From the NCBI GenBank assembly GCA_046347635.1, contig JAXMFT010000013.1:70456-134455 (forward strand): a DNA stretch of 64,000 nt, written 5' to 3'. This stretch comes from JAGVSZ01 sp019137045. GTDB taxonomy: Bacteria; Pseudomonadota; Gammaproteobacteria; Burkholderiales; SG8-39. A model generated the notes under the pieces. The model searched no databases. It had not been told where the DNA came from and saw nothing but the letters and a program-made list of their open reading frames with translations. This document shows positions 1 to 8,080 of this stretch, piece by piece. The stretch's first letter is position 1. The number at the start of each line of letters is the position of its first letter. The translations under genes were made by a program, and so were the position numbers.

Positions 1-1134
1 GACGATCCCGCGTTCGGGATACGGCGCGTTTGCGGCCACGCGCGCATAGCCGAGCCGCGCGAGGTCGATCGTCCGGTACTGGCCGTGGACGACCAGTTCG
101 GCGATCGCGCGCCCGGCCGCCGGCGCGTGCATCATGCCGTGCCCCGAGAACCCGGCCACGACGTGGAAGTTGTCGCGCCGACCCGGCCAGTTGCCGATGA
201 CCGGGTTGCCGTCGAGCTCGCACTGGTCGTAGAGCCCCGCCCAGGTGCGCTTGCAGCGCACCGCCTCGAACGCCGGAAAGCGGTGCGCGAGCGCGGGCCA
301 CACGACCGCCTCGAAGTACCCGTGGTCCTCGTCGAAGTTGAAGCCCCGCGGCTCGTCGGCGTTCACGAGGCCGCCCGAAAACCCGCGGCCTTCCGGCCGG
401 AAGGCGAGCCGGTCGAGGTCCTTGACGTAGGGCAGCGGCTCGATCGGGTTCGGCGACTCGAAGTAGTGCTCGAAGCGGCGCAGCGGCTCGATCGGGAGCG
501 GCATCCCGGCCATCTCCCCGACGCCCTTCGCCCACGCGCCGGCCGCGTCGACGAAGTGGTCGGCGGCGAGCACGGTTCCCGACGCCAGGGTTGCGCTGCG
601 CACCCGCGCGCCCTCGCTTTCGAGCGCGACGACGCGGTCCTGCACGTAGGTCGCCCCGAGCGCGCGCGCCTCGCGCCGGAGCCACTGCAGCAGCGCGTAC
701 GGGTCGCACCAGCCGTCGTCGGGCGACCACGCGCCGGCAGCGAGGTCGGCCACGTTCATCGACGGAAACCGGCGCGCGAGCGCGGCGCGATCGAGGAGCT
801 CGACGCGCGCGCCGAGCGCCGTCTGCGTGCGCCAGTTCGCTTCCAGCGTCGCGACGCCCGCCTCCGGGACGATGAAGAGGTAGCCGCCCGGCTTCCACCC
901 GACGTCCGGCACGGCGCGGATGAAGTCGACGCCGAACAGCGACATCGCGACGTTCTCGGGACAGGAGAAGAGCCGCCGCGCGCCGCCCGATGCGCGCGGC
1001 GTCGAGGCGAGCGCGTAGGTCGGGTCCGGCTCGACGACGGCGACGCGCAACCCCGGTTGCTCGCGCAGCAGGAAGTACGCGACGCTCGAGCCGACGGCGC
1101 CGCCGCCGATCACGACGGCGTCGCAGCGGGTCAC
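1..1134 (-). CDS. FAD-dependent oxidoreductase, DAO family (C-terminal end cut by window)
   Basis: Reading the minus strand from a GTG at 1134 gives 378 open codons that run off the left edge. The N-terminus has a Rossmann FAD motif (VVIGGGAVGSSVAYFL, about residues 7-22) and the C-terminal part has the DAO-family cofactor segment GFSGHGMMHAPAAGRAI followed by GQYRTIDLARLGYAR, which resembles FOXRED1-like and sarcosine/glycine-oxidase-like enzymes. Such proteins oxidise the C-N bond of amino or imino acids; the substrate is unknown here. The GTG overlaps the TGA of the upstream FAH gene by 4 bp (GTGA), which supports the start and translational coupling. It is the third gene of the Bug-FAH-DAO operon. 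Confidence 0.85.
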   Translation of the reverse strand, partial: MTRCDAVVIGGGAVGSSVAYFLLREQPGLRVAVVEPDPTYALASTPRASGGARRLFSCPENVAMSLFGVDFIRAVPDVGWKPGGYLFIVPEAGVATLEANWRTQTALGARVELLDRAALARRFPSMNVADLAAGAWSPDDGWCDPYALLQWLRREARALGATYVQDRVVALESEGARVRSATLASGTVLAADHFVDAAGAWAKGVGEMAGMPLPIEPLRRFEHYFESPNPIEPLPYVKDLDRLAFRPEGRGFSGGLVNADEPRGFNFDEDHGYFEAVVWPALAHRFPAFEAVRCKRTWAGLYDQCELDGNPVIGNWPGRRDNFHVVAGFSGHGMMHAPAAGRAIAELVVHGQYRTIDLARLGYARVAANAPYPERGIV

Positions 1135-2054
1135 GCCGCGGCGCCGACGACGTTCCGCAGCACGCCTATCCTCTCCAGCTCGGACTCGATCACGTCGCCG
1201 GGCTTGAGGTAGCCCTTGGCGGGCACCAGCGCCTCGCTCCCGTCGCCGCCGACCCACTTGCCGCCGAGCTCCGGGTCCACCGACCAGGCGGTGCCGCCGG
1301 GCGTGCCGGTGATGATCACGGTGCCGGGCTTCAGCGTGAAGTTCACCGAGAAGAAGTGAACGAGCTGCGCGCACGAAAAGATCATGTTGCCGGTCGAAGC
1401 GGACTGGCGCAGCTCGCCGTTGATGCGCGTGCGCAGGCGCAGCCGCTGCGGGTCGGGGATCTCGTCGGCGGTCACGATCCACGGCCCGAGCGGCGCGGAG
1501 CAGTCGAACGCCTTGCCGCGTCCGAGCTCGTACCAGGTGAACCCCTGGCTGTTCCGCCGCACCTGCCGGTCGCGCGCCGTCACGTCGTTGACGATCGTGT
1601 AGCCGAACACGTGCTCGAGCGCGCGTTCCGCCGGGATGAACCGCCCCGGCTTGCCGATCACGATCGCGAGCTCCGTCTCGCAATCGAGCTTCTTCGCCAG
1701 GCGCTCGTCGTGCACGATCGTGTCCCCCGGCCCGATCACGCAGTCGGCGGTCTTCACGAAGAACTCGGGCTCCTTGCCCGAGATCGGCGTGTTCGCCTTT
1801 TCCCTGTTGTGGTCGGTGTAGTTGGAGCCGCTGCACAGGATCGTCGCCGGAATGACCGGTGCGAGCAGCTTCACGGCGGACAGCGGGCGGCGGCCGCTGC
1901 CCGACGCGATCACCTGCCGCGCCGCTTCCAGCGCCGCGGCGCCGCCGCCGATGAGCTCCTGCGTGCTGTGCACGCGCGGGAGGTCGACGACCTGGTCGCC
2001 GTCGAGCGCGCCGACGCGCGCCCCGTCCCCGGCGTCGAAGCGGACGATCTTCAT
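1131..2054 (-). CDS. FAH-family hydrolase (2-oxohept-3-ene-dioate hydratase / fumarylacetoacetase fold)
   Basis: The 307-residue protein starts MKIVRFDAGDGARVG and has the FAH catalytic core: CSGSNYTDHNREK near residue 75, the metal-binding pair E126/E128 in DCETELAIVIG and D157 in GYTIVNDVTARD, and the late ITGTPGGT loop. Family members cleave or isomerise beta-diketo or 2-oxo acids from aromatic ring fission, using Mg or Mn in the cytoplasm. The ATG at 2054 overlaps the stop of the upstream Bug gene (ATGA), and its own stop overlaps the GTG of the DAO gene, so the three form a tightly coupled operon. The substrate cannot be read from sequence. Confidence 0.9.
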   Translation of the reverse strand: MKIVRFDAGDGARVGALDGDQVVDLPRVHSTQELIGGGAAALEAARQVIASGSGRRPLSAVKLLAPVIPATILCSGSNYTDHNREKANTPISGKEPEFFVKTADCVIGPGDTIVHDERLAKKLDCETELAIVIGKPGRFIPAERALEHVFGYTIVNDVTARDRQVRRNSQGFTWYELGRGKAFDCSAPLGPWIVTADEIPDPQRLRLRTRINGELRQSASTGNMIFSCAQLVHFFSVNFTLKPGTVIITGTPGGTAWSVDPELGGKWVGGDGSEALVPAKGYLKPGDVIESELERIGVLRNVVGAAA

Positions 2055-3013
2055 TCCGTCTTTCCCATCCTGCGCACCACTTCCGCGAGACGCCGGGTAT
2101 CGGTCTCCAGGAACGCGTCGAACTCCCGGCCTTCCTTGTAGTTCACCGGCGTGTTCACGTTCGCGAGCGCCTTCACGAACTCGGGATCCTGCGCCGCCTG
2201 GCGCACGGCGGCGGTGATCCGGTCGCGCACGTCCGGCGGCAGGCCGGCGGGCGTGAACACCCCCGCCCAGATGTAGAACTCGACGTCGAAGCCCTGCTCC
2301 TTCATCGTCGGCACGTCGGGGAGCGCGGCCGTGCGGCTGCCCGCCCAGGAGCCGAGCGTGCGGATCTTGCCCGACTTGAGGTGCGGGTTCGCGACCCCGG
2401 GCGACTGCGCGCCGAGGTCCGTTTCGCCGGCGAGGAGCGCCGCCATCGCCGGTCCGCCGCCCTTGTACGGGACGTGCAGGAACTTCACGTTCGCCGCCTG
2501 CGCGAGCATCTCGAAACAGGTGTGGATGGTGCCGTACACGCCCGACGACGCGTAGCTGATCTTGCCCGGCCGCGAGCGCGCGTCGTCGATCAGCTCCTTG
2601 AGCGACCTCCACGGGGCGTTCGCCGGCACCAGCAGGATCGTCGGGTCGGCGGAGAGGAGCGCGATCGGGGTGAAGTCCGACATCTGGTAGGTGGCCGGCC
2701 GGCCGTTGACCTTGTCCGCTTCCGGGATCACCACGATCGACGAGAGCGCGGTCATGATCGTGTAGCCGTCGGGCTTCGCCTTCGCGACGAAGGCGTGACC
2801 GATCGCCCCGCCGGCGCCCGCCTTGTTCTCGACCACCACCGGCTGCCCGAGGACCCTGGACATCGCCACCGCGAGCGGGCGGCCGGTGATGTCGGCGATG
2901 CCGCCGGGCGCGAACGGCACGATCATCGTGATCGGGCGGTTGGGGAACTGCTGCGCGTGCGCGGGCAGCGTCGCCGCGGCGGCAAGCGCCGCCAGGAGCA
3001 CCAGGCGTTTCAT
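2051..3013 (-). CDS. Bug-family (tripartite tricarboxylate) periplasmic substrate-binding protein
   Basis: The 320-residue protein has a Sec signal peptide (MKRLVLLAALAAAATLPAHA, then QQFPNRP) and the Bug hallmark segments ITMIVPFAPGGIADI and VVVENKAGAGGAIG just after it. Bug proteins bind carboxylates in the periplasm and in some cases hand them to TctAB permeases. No TctA or TctB gene lies nearby, so this is an orphan receptor. A ribosome site (GAGGAGA) precedes the ATG. It opens the operon with the FAH hydrolase and the DAO flavoenzyme, which suggests a carboxylate or amino-acid-like ligand for that pathway; this is inference. Confidence 0.93.
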   Translation of the reverse strand: MKRLVLLAALAAAATLPAHAQQFPNRPITMIVPFAPGGIADITGRPLAVAMSRVLGQPVVVENKAGAGGAIGHAFVAKAKPDGYTIMTALSSIVVIPEADKVNGRPATYQMSDFTPIALLSADPTILLVPANAPWRSLKELIDDARSRPGKISYASSGVYGTIHTCFEMLAQAANVKFLHVPYKGGGPAMAALLAGETDLGAQSPGVANPHLKSGKIRTLGSWAGSRTAALPDVPTMKEQGFDVEFYIWAGVFTPAGLPPDVRDRITAAVRQAAQDPEFVKALANVNTPVNYKEGREFDAFLETDTRRLAEVVRRMGKTE

Positions 3014-3063
3014 GCATTCTCCTCGTCGTTCTTCCGTGCGCGGCGATTATGCCGCGATCGGCA

Positions 3064-4497
3064 CTACGCCGGCTTGCGCAGCAGCCGCTTGACCGCGTCC
3101 GAGATCGCCACCCGGCCGTCGCGCGCGTGCGCCTCGTGGTTCTCCTCGATGTCGTCCAGCTTGTAGAGGTAGTTCACCATAATGCCGGCCGCCTGCTTGA
3201 CCGCGCGCGGGCTGGTGTCGCCGAGCCAGTTGATGCGCTCCAGGCGCGCGCCGTTGCCGAGGTGGAAGCGCGCCACCGGGTCGAGCGGCCGGGCGGCGCC
3301 GCCCGGCTCGGCCGCCTTCTCCTCGACGAGGTAGCGCGCGCACAGGTGCATCAGCGCGACGCGCAGCGACTCGGGCGGCTGCGCCTCGGCCACGAAGCCG
3401 CGCAGCATGAGCTGGGCGAACGCGTCGCACGGCTCGGCGGCGCCCGCCTCGCGGCACAGGCGCTCGCGCTCGCGCCGGCCGAAGAGCGATTGATCCTTCG
3501 CCGCCACCCGCGCGTCGAGCCACTTGCGGAAACCCGGCACCGGCGACAGCGTGGCGAAGGTCTTCAGGCGCGGAAACTCCGCGAGCAGCTCCTCGACCAC
3601 GCGCTTGATGAGGAAGCCGCCGAACGACACCCCCTTCAGCCCGGCCTGGGTGTTCGAGATCGAGTAGAAGATCGCCGCCTGCGCCGCGCGCGCGTCGAAC
3701 GCCGGCGCCTCCTCGTCGAGGAGGTGGTGGATGTTGTCGGCCATCTCCTTCACCAGCGCGACCTCGACGAAGATGAGCGGCTCGTCGGGCATGCGCGGGT
3801 GGAAGAACGCGTAGCAGCGCCGGTCCGAGTCGAGGCGGTTGCGCAGGTCGCGCCAGGACTGGATCTCGTGCACCGCCTCGTAGGCGATCAGCTTCTCGAG
3901 CAGCGCCGCCGGCGAGCTCCACGAGATGCGCCTCAGCTCGAGGTTGCCGATGTCGAACCAGCTCGAGAAGAGCGCGGCGAGCTCCTCGTCGAGCGCGGCG
4001 AGCGCGGGCCGCTCGCGCAGCTGGCGGAGCACGTCGGCGCGCACGTCGACCAGGAACTTCACCCCTTCGTGCAGCAGGTTGAACTGCCGCAGGATGCGGA
4101 TGCGCGGGCTCGCGAGCGCGAGGCGGAGCTGGGTCTCGGCTTGGCGCCGCTCGCCGCCCTGCGGCGCGTCGAGGTACGCCTGGATCGCCCGGTTCAGCGC
4201 GAGCTCGTCGGGACCGAACTCCTCCGCGAGCAGCGCGAGGACGCTCTCGCGCCCGGGGTCGTTCAGCCGGCGGTAGAGCGCCACGAGCGACTCGACGCGC
4301 CGGCGCGCCGAGGCTTCGCCTCCCTTGCCCTCCAGGCACTCGCGGAAGGTGGCGCGCGCCTGGCGCAGCTCCGCGCCCGAGATCGGCTGGCGCGCCTGCG
4401 CGCGGCCGGCGCTCGTCAGCCAGCTCCAGAACGCGCGCACCCCGCCCGCCTTGGCGGGAACGCTCTCGACCGCGGCCGGCGCGACGGGCTTGTTCAC
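3064..4497 (-). CDS. malonyl-CoA decarboxylase
   Basis: The 477-residue protein matches malonyl-CoA decarboxylase over its full length. An N-terminal helical oligomerisation domain covers about residues 40-200, followed by the acetyltransferase-fold catalytic domain with FFHPRMPDEPLIFVEVAL (231-248), SNTQAGLKGVSFGGFLIK (281-298), LSPVPGF with Ser318 and FHLGNGARLERINWLGD with His412. That Ser/His pair corresponds to the known catalytic residues. The enzyme converts malonyl-CoA to acetyl-CoA and CO2 for malonate use or control of fatty-acid synthesis. It has no malonate transporter or CoA ligase partner immediately beside it and lies divergent to the next flavoenzyme. Confidence 0.95.
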   Translation of the reverse strand: MNKPVAPAAVESVPAKAGGVRAFWSWLTSAGRAQARQPISGAELRQARATFRECLEGKGGEASARRRVESLVALYRRLNDPGRESVLALLAEEFGPDELALNRAIQAYLDAPQGGERRQAETQLRLALASPRIRILRQFNLLHEGVKFLVDVRADVLRQLRERPALAALDEELAALFSSWFDIGNLELRRISWSSPAALLEKLIAYEAVHEIQSWRDLRNRLDSDRRCYAFFHPRMPDEPLIFVEVALVKEMADNIHHLLDEEAPAFDARAAQAAIFYSISNTQAGLKGVSFGGFLIKRVVEELLAEFPRLKTFATLSPVPGFRKWLDARVAAKDQSLFGRRERERLCREAGAAEPCDAFAQLMLRGFVAEAQPPESLRVALMHLCARYLVEEKAAEPGGAARPLDPVARFHLGNGARLERINWLGDTSPRAVKQAAGIMVNYLYKLDDIEENHEAHARDGRVAISDAVKRLLRKPA

Positions 4498-4562
4498 GGC
4501 GCCATTCTAAACAGCGGCCCGCGCCCCGCGCACGACGCGCGTGCGGTATCTTCCGCGGGGCC

Positions 4563-5900
4563 ATGAACTTCGTCACCGAGCCTGCGCGCCGCACGTCCGT
4601 CGCGGGAGAGTACGACGTCGTCGTGCTCGGCGGCGGGCCGGCCGGCATCGCGGCGGCGGCGGCCGCGGCGCGCGCCGGCGCGGCCACGCTGCTGGTCGAG
4701 CGCTACGGTTTCCTCGGCGGCATGGGCACGGCGGCCGGCGTCACCAACTTCTGCGGCCTGTACGCGAACGTGCACGGCGAGATCCGCCCCGTCGTGCACG
4801 GGATCGCCGACGAGCTGCTCGCGCGCATCGCGGCGCTCGGCGGCCTCAACGAGCCGCACCCGGTGTTCGGGAAGACGCTCGCGCGGGCGTACGACATCCC
4901 GGCCTACAAGTGCGCGGCCGACGACCTGCTGGCCGCGTCCGGCGCGCGGCTGCTCTTCCACGCCCTCGGCGCCGGCGTCGCCATGCGCGACGCGCGCACG
5001 ATCGACGCCCTGCTGGTGGAGACGAAGTCGGGGCGCCGCGCGCTGCGCGCGCGCGCGTTCGTGGACGCGTCCGGCGACGGCGACCTCGCCGCGTGGGCGG
5101 GCGCGCCGTGGGAGAAGAGCTCGCGGCTCCTCTACCCGACGCTGATGTTCCGGGTGAACGACGTGGATGCGGCGCGCGCGCGCGACGCGGTCGCGACGAT
5201 CCCGCGCCTGATGGAGGAGGCGGAGCGGGAGGGCGCGTTCCGCTTTGCGCGCCGCGGCGCGATCGTGCGGCCGCAGCGCAACCCGACCGAGTGGCGGGCG
5301 AACGTGACCCAGATCCGCAACCCCGACGGCAGCGCGATGGACGGCACCGACGCCGAGCAGTGGAGCGCGGGCGAGGTCGAGGGCCGGCGCCAGGTGCGCG
5401 ATTTCCTGCGCTTTCTGCGCGCGCGGGTGCCGGGGTTCGAGCGCGCCTACGCGCTCGAGATCGCCCCGCAGGTCGGCGTGCGGGAGACGCGGCGGGTGCT
5501 CGGCGAGTACGTGCTGAGCGGTCCCGACGTGCTCGGGTGCGCGAGCTTCGCCGACACGGTCGGCGTGAACGGCTGGCCGCTGGAGCGCCACGTGGCGGGC
5601 GACGTCGAATGGTCGTGGCCGCCGATCCCGGCGTCGCGCGGCTTCAACCACCTGCCCTACCGCATGCTCGTGCCGCGGGCGGTCGACAACCTGCTGGTCG
5701 CCGGCCGGTGCGCGTCGATGACCGCGGAGGGCCAGTCGGCCGCGCGCGTGAGCGGCGGGTGCTTCGCGATGGGCCAGGCCGCGGGCACGGCCGCGGCGCT
5801 CGCGCTCGCGCGCGCCGTGGCGCCGCGCGCCCTGGAGGCCGCGCCCCTTCAGGCAGAATTGGAGCGCAACGGCGCCTACCTCGGTCGCGACGTGGATTGA
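4563..5900 (+). CDS. FAD-dependent oxidoreductase (PF12831-type)
   Basis: The 445-residue protein has an N-terminal dinucleotide motif (VVVLGGGPAGIAAA, about 19-32), the ribose-binding acid in LLVERYGFLGGMGT and a C-terminal FAD segment NLLVAGRCASMTAEGQSA with GGCFAMGQAAGTAA. This arrangement is typical of the 'FAD dependent oxidoreductase' family that accompanies carboxylate-binding proteins in betaproteobacteria; substrates are mostly unknown. The ATG at 4563 directly follows a short divergent spacer from malonyl-CoA decarboxylase. The next gene, a Bug binding protein, starts 18 bp after the stop, so the two probably form an uptake-plus-oxidation pair. Confidence 0.88.
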   Translation: MNFVTEPARRTSVAGEYDVVVLGGGPAGIAAAAAAARAGAATLLVERYGFLGGMGTAAGVTNFCGLYANVHGEIRPVVHGIADELLARIAALGGLNEPHPVFGKTLARAYDIPAYKCAADDLLAASGARLLFHALGAGVAMRDARTIDALLVETKSGRRALRARAFVDASGDGDLAAWAGAPWEKSSRLLYPTLMFRVNDVDAARARDAVATIPRLMEEAEREGAFRFARRGAIVRPQRNPTEWRANVTQIRNPDGSAMDGTDAEQWSAGEVEGRRQVRDFLRFLRARVPGFERAYALEIAPQVGVRETRRVLGEYVLSGPDVLGCASFADTVGVNGWPLERHVAGDVEWSWPPIPASRGFNHLPYRMLVPRAVDNLLVAGRCASMTAEGQSAARVSGGCFAMGQAAGTAAALALARAVAPRALEAAPLQAELERNGAYLGRDVD

Positions 5901-5918
5901 CGGAGTGAAGGAGTGAAG

Positions 5919-6893
5919 ATGCACCCAGTGAAACGCACCCTCGCCGCCGCGCTGCTCCTCGCCGCGCTCGCCGGCGGCGCCGCGGCCCAGGGGCAGTGGC
6001 CCGCGAAGCCGGTCCGCATGATCGTGCCGTTCCCGCCCGGCAGTTCGCCCGACCTGGTCGCGCGCATGCTGAGCGAGCCGCTCGGCGCCGCGCTCGGGCA
6101 GCCGGTCGTGGTCGAGAACCGGCCCGGCGCGGGCGGCATGGTGGGCACCGGCGCGGTCGCGAAGGCGCCGCCGGACGGCTACACGATCGGGCTCTCGATT
6201 CCCGGCCCGCTGGCGGTGAACACCGTGCTGCTGCAGAAGATGGAGTACGACCCGTTCCGGGATCTCGCGCCGGTCACGATCGTCGCGGCGAGCCCGAACG
6301 TGCTGGTGGTCGATCCGAAGCTCGGCGTGAGCGACCTGAAGGGCTTCCTCGCCCTCGCCAGGAGCCGGCCGGGCACGCTCAACTACGGCTCGGTCGGCAA
6401 CGGCAGCGCGTCGCACCTCACGATGGAGCTGCTCAAGCAGCTCACCGGCATCGACCTGGTGCACGTGCCCTACCCCGGCAGCCCCCAGGTCAACACCGCG
6501 ATCCTCAACGGGCAGATCGCCGCGGGCTTCGTCGTGCCCGCCACGGCGATGCCGCTCGTGCAGGCCGGTCGCCTCAAGGCGCTCGGCGCCACCACCACGA
6601 CGCGCAGCGTGGTGCTGCCCGCAGTGCCCACGATCGCCGAGCAGGGTTTCCCGGGCTTCCATTCGACCGCCTGGATCGCGGCCGTCGCGCCGGCGCAGAC
6701 CCCCGCGCCGATCGTGCGCCGGCTCTCCGAAGCGCTGGTCCGGATCGTCCGCAGCGACGAGGTGCGCGGCCGCCTGATCGCGATCTACTTCCAGCCGGTC
6801 GGGACCGCGCCCGAGGCGCTGCGCCTGCTGATGCGCGAGGAGGCCGACCGGTGGGGCAAGGTGATCAAGGCCGCGGGCGTGACGCCGGGCTGA
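5919..6893 (+). CDS. Bug-family (tripartite tricarboxylate) periplasmic substrate-binding protein
   Basis: The 324-residue protein has a signal peptide (MHPVKRTLAAALLLAALAGG, cleaved after AAAQ) and the Bug motifs VRMIVPFPPGSSPDLVA and VVVENRPGAGGMVG. I chose the ATG at 5919 because AAGGAG at 5908-5913 sits 5 nt upstream; a GTG at 5913 is in frame but overlaps that ribosome site. The leader holds a direct duplication of GGAGTGAA. It probably delivers or senses a carboxylate oxidised by the preceding flavoenzyme. No TctAB permease is present. Confidence 0.92.
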   Translation: MHPVKRTLAAALLLAALAGGAAAQGQWPAKPVRMIVPFPPGSSPDLVARMLSEPLGAALGQPVVVENRPGAGGMVGTGAVAKAPPDGYTIGLSIPGPLAVNTVLLQKMEYDPFRDLAPVTIVAASPNVLVVDPKLGVSDLKGFLALARSRPGTLNYGSVGNGSASHLTMELLKQLTGIDLVHVPYPGSPQVNTAILNGQIAAGFVVPATAMPLVQAGRLKALGATTTTRSVVLPAVPTIAEQGFPGFHSTAWIAAVAPAQTPAPIVRRLSEALVRIVRSDEVRGRLIAIYFQPVGTAPEALRLLMREEADRWGKVIKAAGVTPG

Positions 6894-6978
6894 GGCGGCC
6901 GCGCGGGGGCGGCGCGTCGGCCGCCTTGCCGCGCAGCCGGGGAATCGTCGTAGAGTCGATCAACGAGAGGAGTCTCCA

Positions 6979-8070
6979 GTGGACGCCGCACCGCCCGCCG
7001 TCGATCGCCGCGCGCTGCTGACGCAGTGCCTGGCAGCGGTCGAGCAGCGCCTCGCGACCGAGCTCGCGGCGCTGCTCGCCGGGATCGTCCCGAAGTTGGA
7101 GACGCTCCACCGCGGCGCGAAGGAGCGCGACGAGCGCGATCAGTACGCGCACGCGCTCTCCCGCCTGCACGGGGGACGCGAGGCCGCCCTGGCCGGCTTG
7201 CGCAAGGAATTCTCGGCGCGCTTCGCCGAGAGCGTCGCGACGCTCCAGCGCGGCTTCGATCCCTTCGGCGGCGAGCCGAGCCCCGCGGAGCTGGCGGCGA
7301 TGCGCACCAACGTGCTCGAGGGCGAAGTCGCGATCGGCAAGCTCGCCGCGCTGGTGAAGCAGGCCGCGGCGTCCGAGCTCGCGGAGCTCTCGGCGCGCTT
7401 CGCGACCCTGTTCCGGCGCAGCCAGGTCGACGACGGCGAGAACCCGCTCGGCCCGCTCGTCATCGCGCGCGGGATCTACGCCGGGATCGGCGCGCTCGAG
7501 CTCCAGGGGCGCGCGGCGCGCGCGGTCCGGGACGAGGTCGAGCAGCGGTTCGTCGCGGCGATCGCCGCGCTCTACAAAGGGGTGAACGGCGCCTTTGCGT
7601 CGAACGGCGTCGCCCCGGCCCGGTCGTCGCAGGCGGCGGCGACACCGGTCGCGCCCGCCGCGGCGCCCGCTTCCGCACCCGGCCCGGGGAGCGCGCCGCC
7701 GGCGGCGAGGGCGGCCGCCGATCGCGCGCTCGACTCGGCCCTCGACGGCACGGAGCTGCCGATGCTGCTCGACGTGTTCCTGCGCGAGACCTGGGGCGGA
7801 CTGCTCGCGCGCGCGCACGCCGCCGGCGGCTACGACGGCGCGGCGTGGGGCGAGGCGGCGAAGACGATGCAGGAGCTCGTCTGGAGTCTCAAGCCCAAGG
7901 CGCTGCCGGCGGAGCGCGCGCAGCTCGTCGCGCTGCTGCCCGGCCTGCTCAAGCGGGTGGCCGCCGGAATGGAGGCGGCCGGCGTGGACGCCGAGAACCG
8001 CAAGACGATCCTCGACGAGCTGATGGCGCGCCACCGCGAGATCCTGCAGCCGGGCGACAAGCCGCGCTGA
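6979..8070 (+). CDS. DUF1631-like protein, short form
   Basis: The 363-residue protein starts at a GTG preceded by AGAGGAGT. Its N-terminal half is a charged helical region with a segment NPLGPLVIARGI near residue 157, then comes an Ala/Pro-rich linker (about 214-250), then a C-terminal domain with TWGGLLARAHAAGG and ELVWSLKPKALPAERAQLVALLPGLLKR. The last block resembles the C-terminus of DUF1631 proteins, which are usually around twice this length, so this looks like an internally shortened member. The function of the family is unknown to me. It stands alone and is convergent with the acyl-CoA synthetase gene. Confidence 0.7.
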   Translation: MDAAPPAVDRRALLTQCLAAVEQRLATELAALLAGIVPKLETLHRGAKERDERDQYAHALSRLHGGREAALAGLRKEFSARFAESVATLQRGFDPFGGEPSPAELAAMRTNVLEGEVAIGKLAALVKQAAASELAELSARFATLFRRSQVDDGENPLGPLVIARGIYAGIGALELQGRAARAVRDEVEQRFVAAIAALYKGVNGAFASNGVAPARSSQAAATPVAPAAAPASAPGPGSAPPAARAAADRALDSALDGTELPMLLDVFLRETWGGLLARAHAAGGYDGAAWGEAAKTMQELVWSLKPKALPAERAQLVALLPGLLKRVAAGMEAAGVDAENRKTILDELMARHREILQPGDKPR

Positions 8071-8080
8071 CCCGCGCGCC

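Noticed and set aside
1131..3017. A 628-codon minus frame spanning two genes
   Set aside because: Its first half is an Arg/Gly-rich shadow of the Bug gene; only the part from 2054 onward is the FAH protein.
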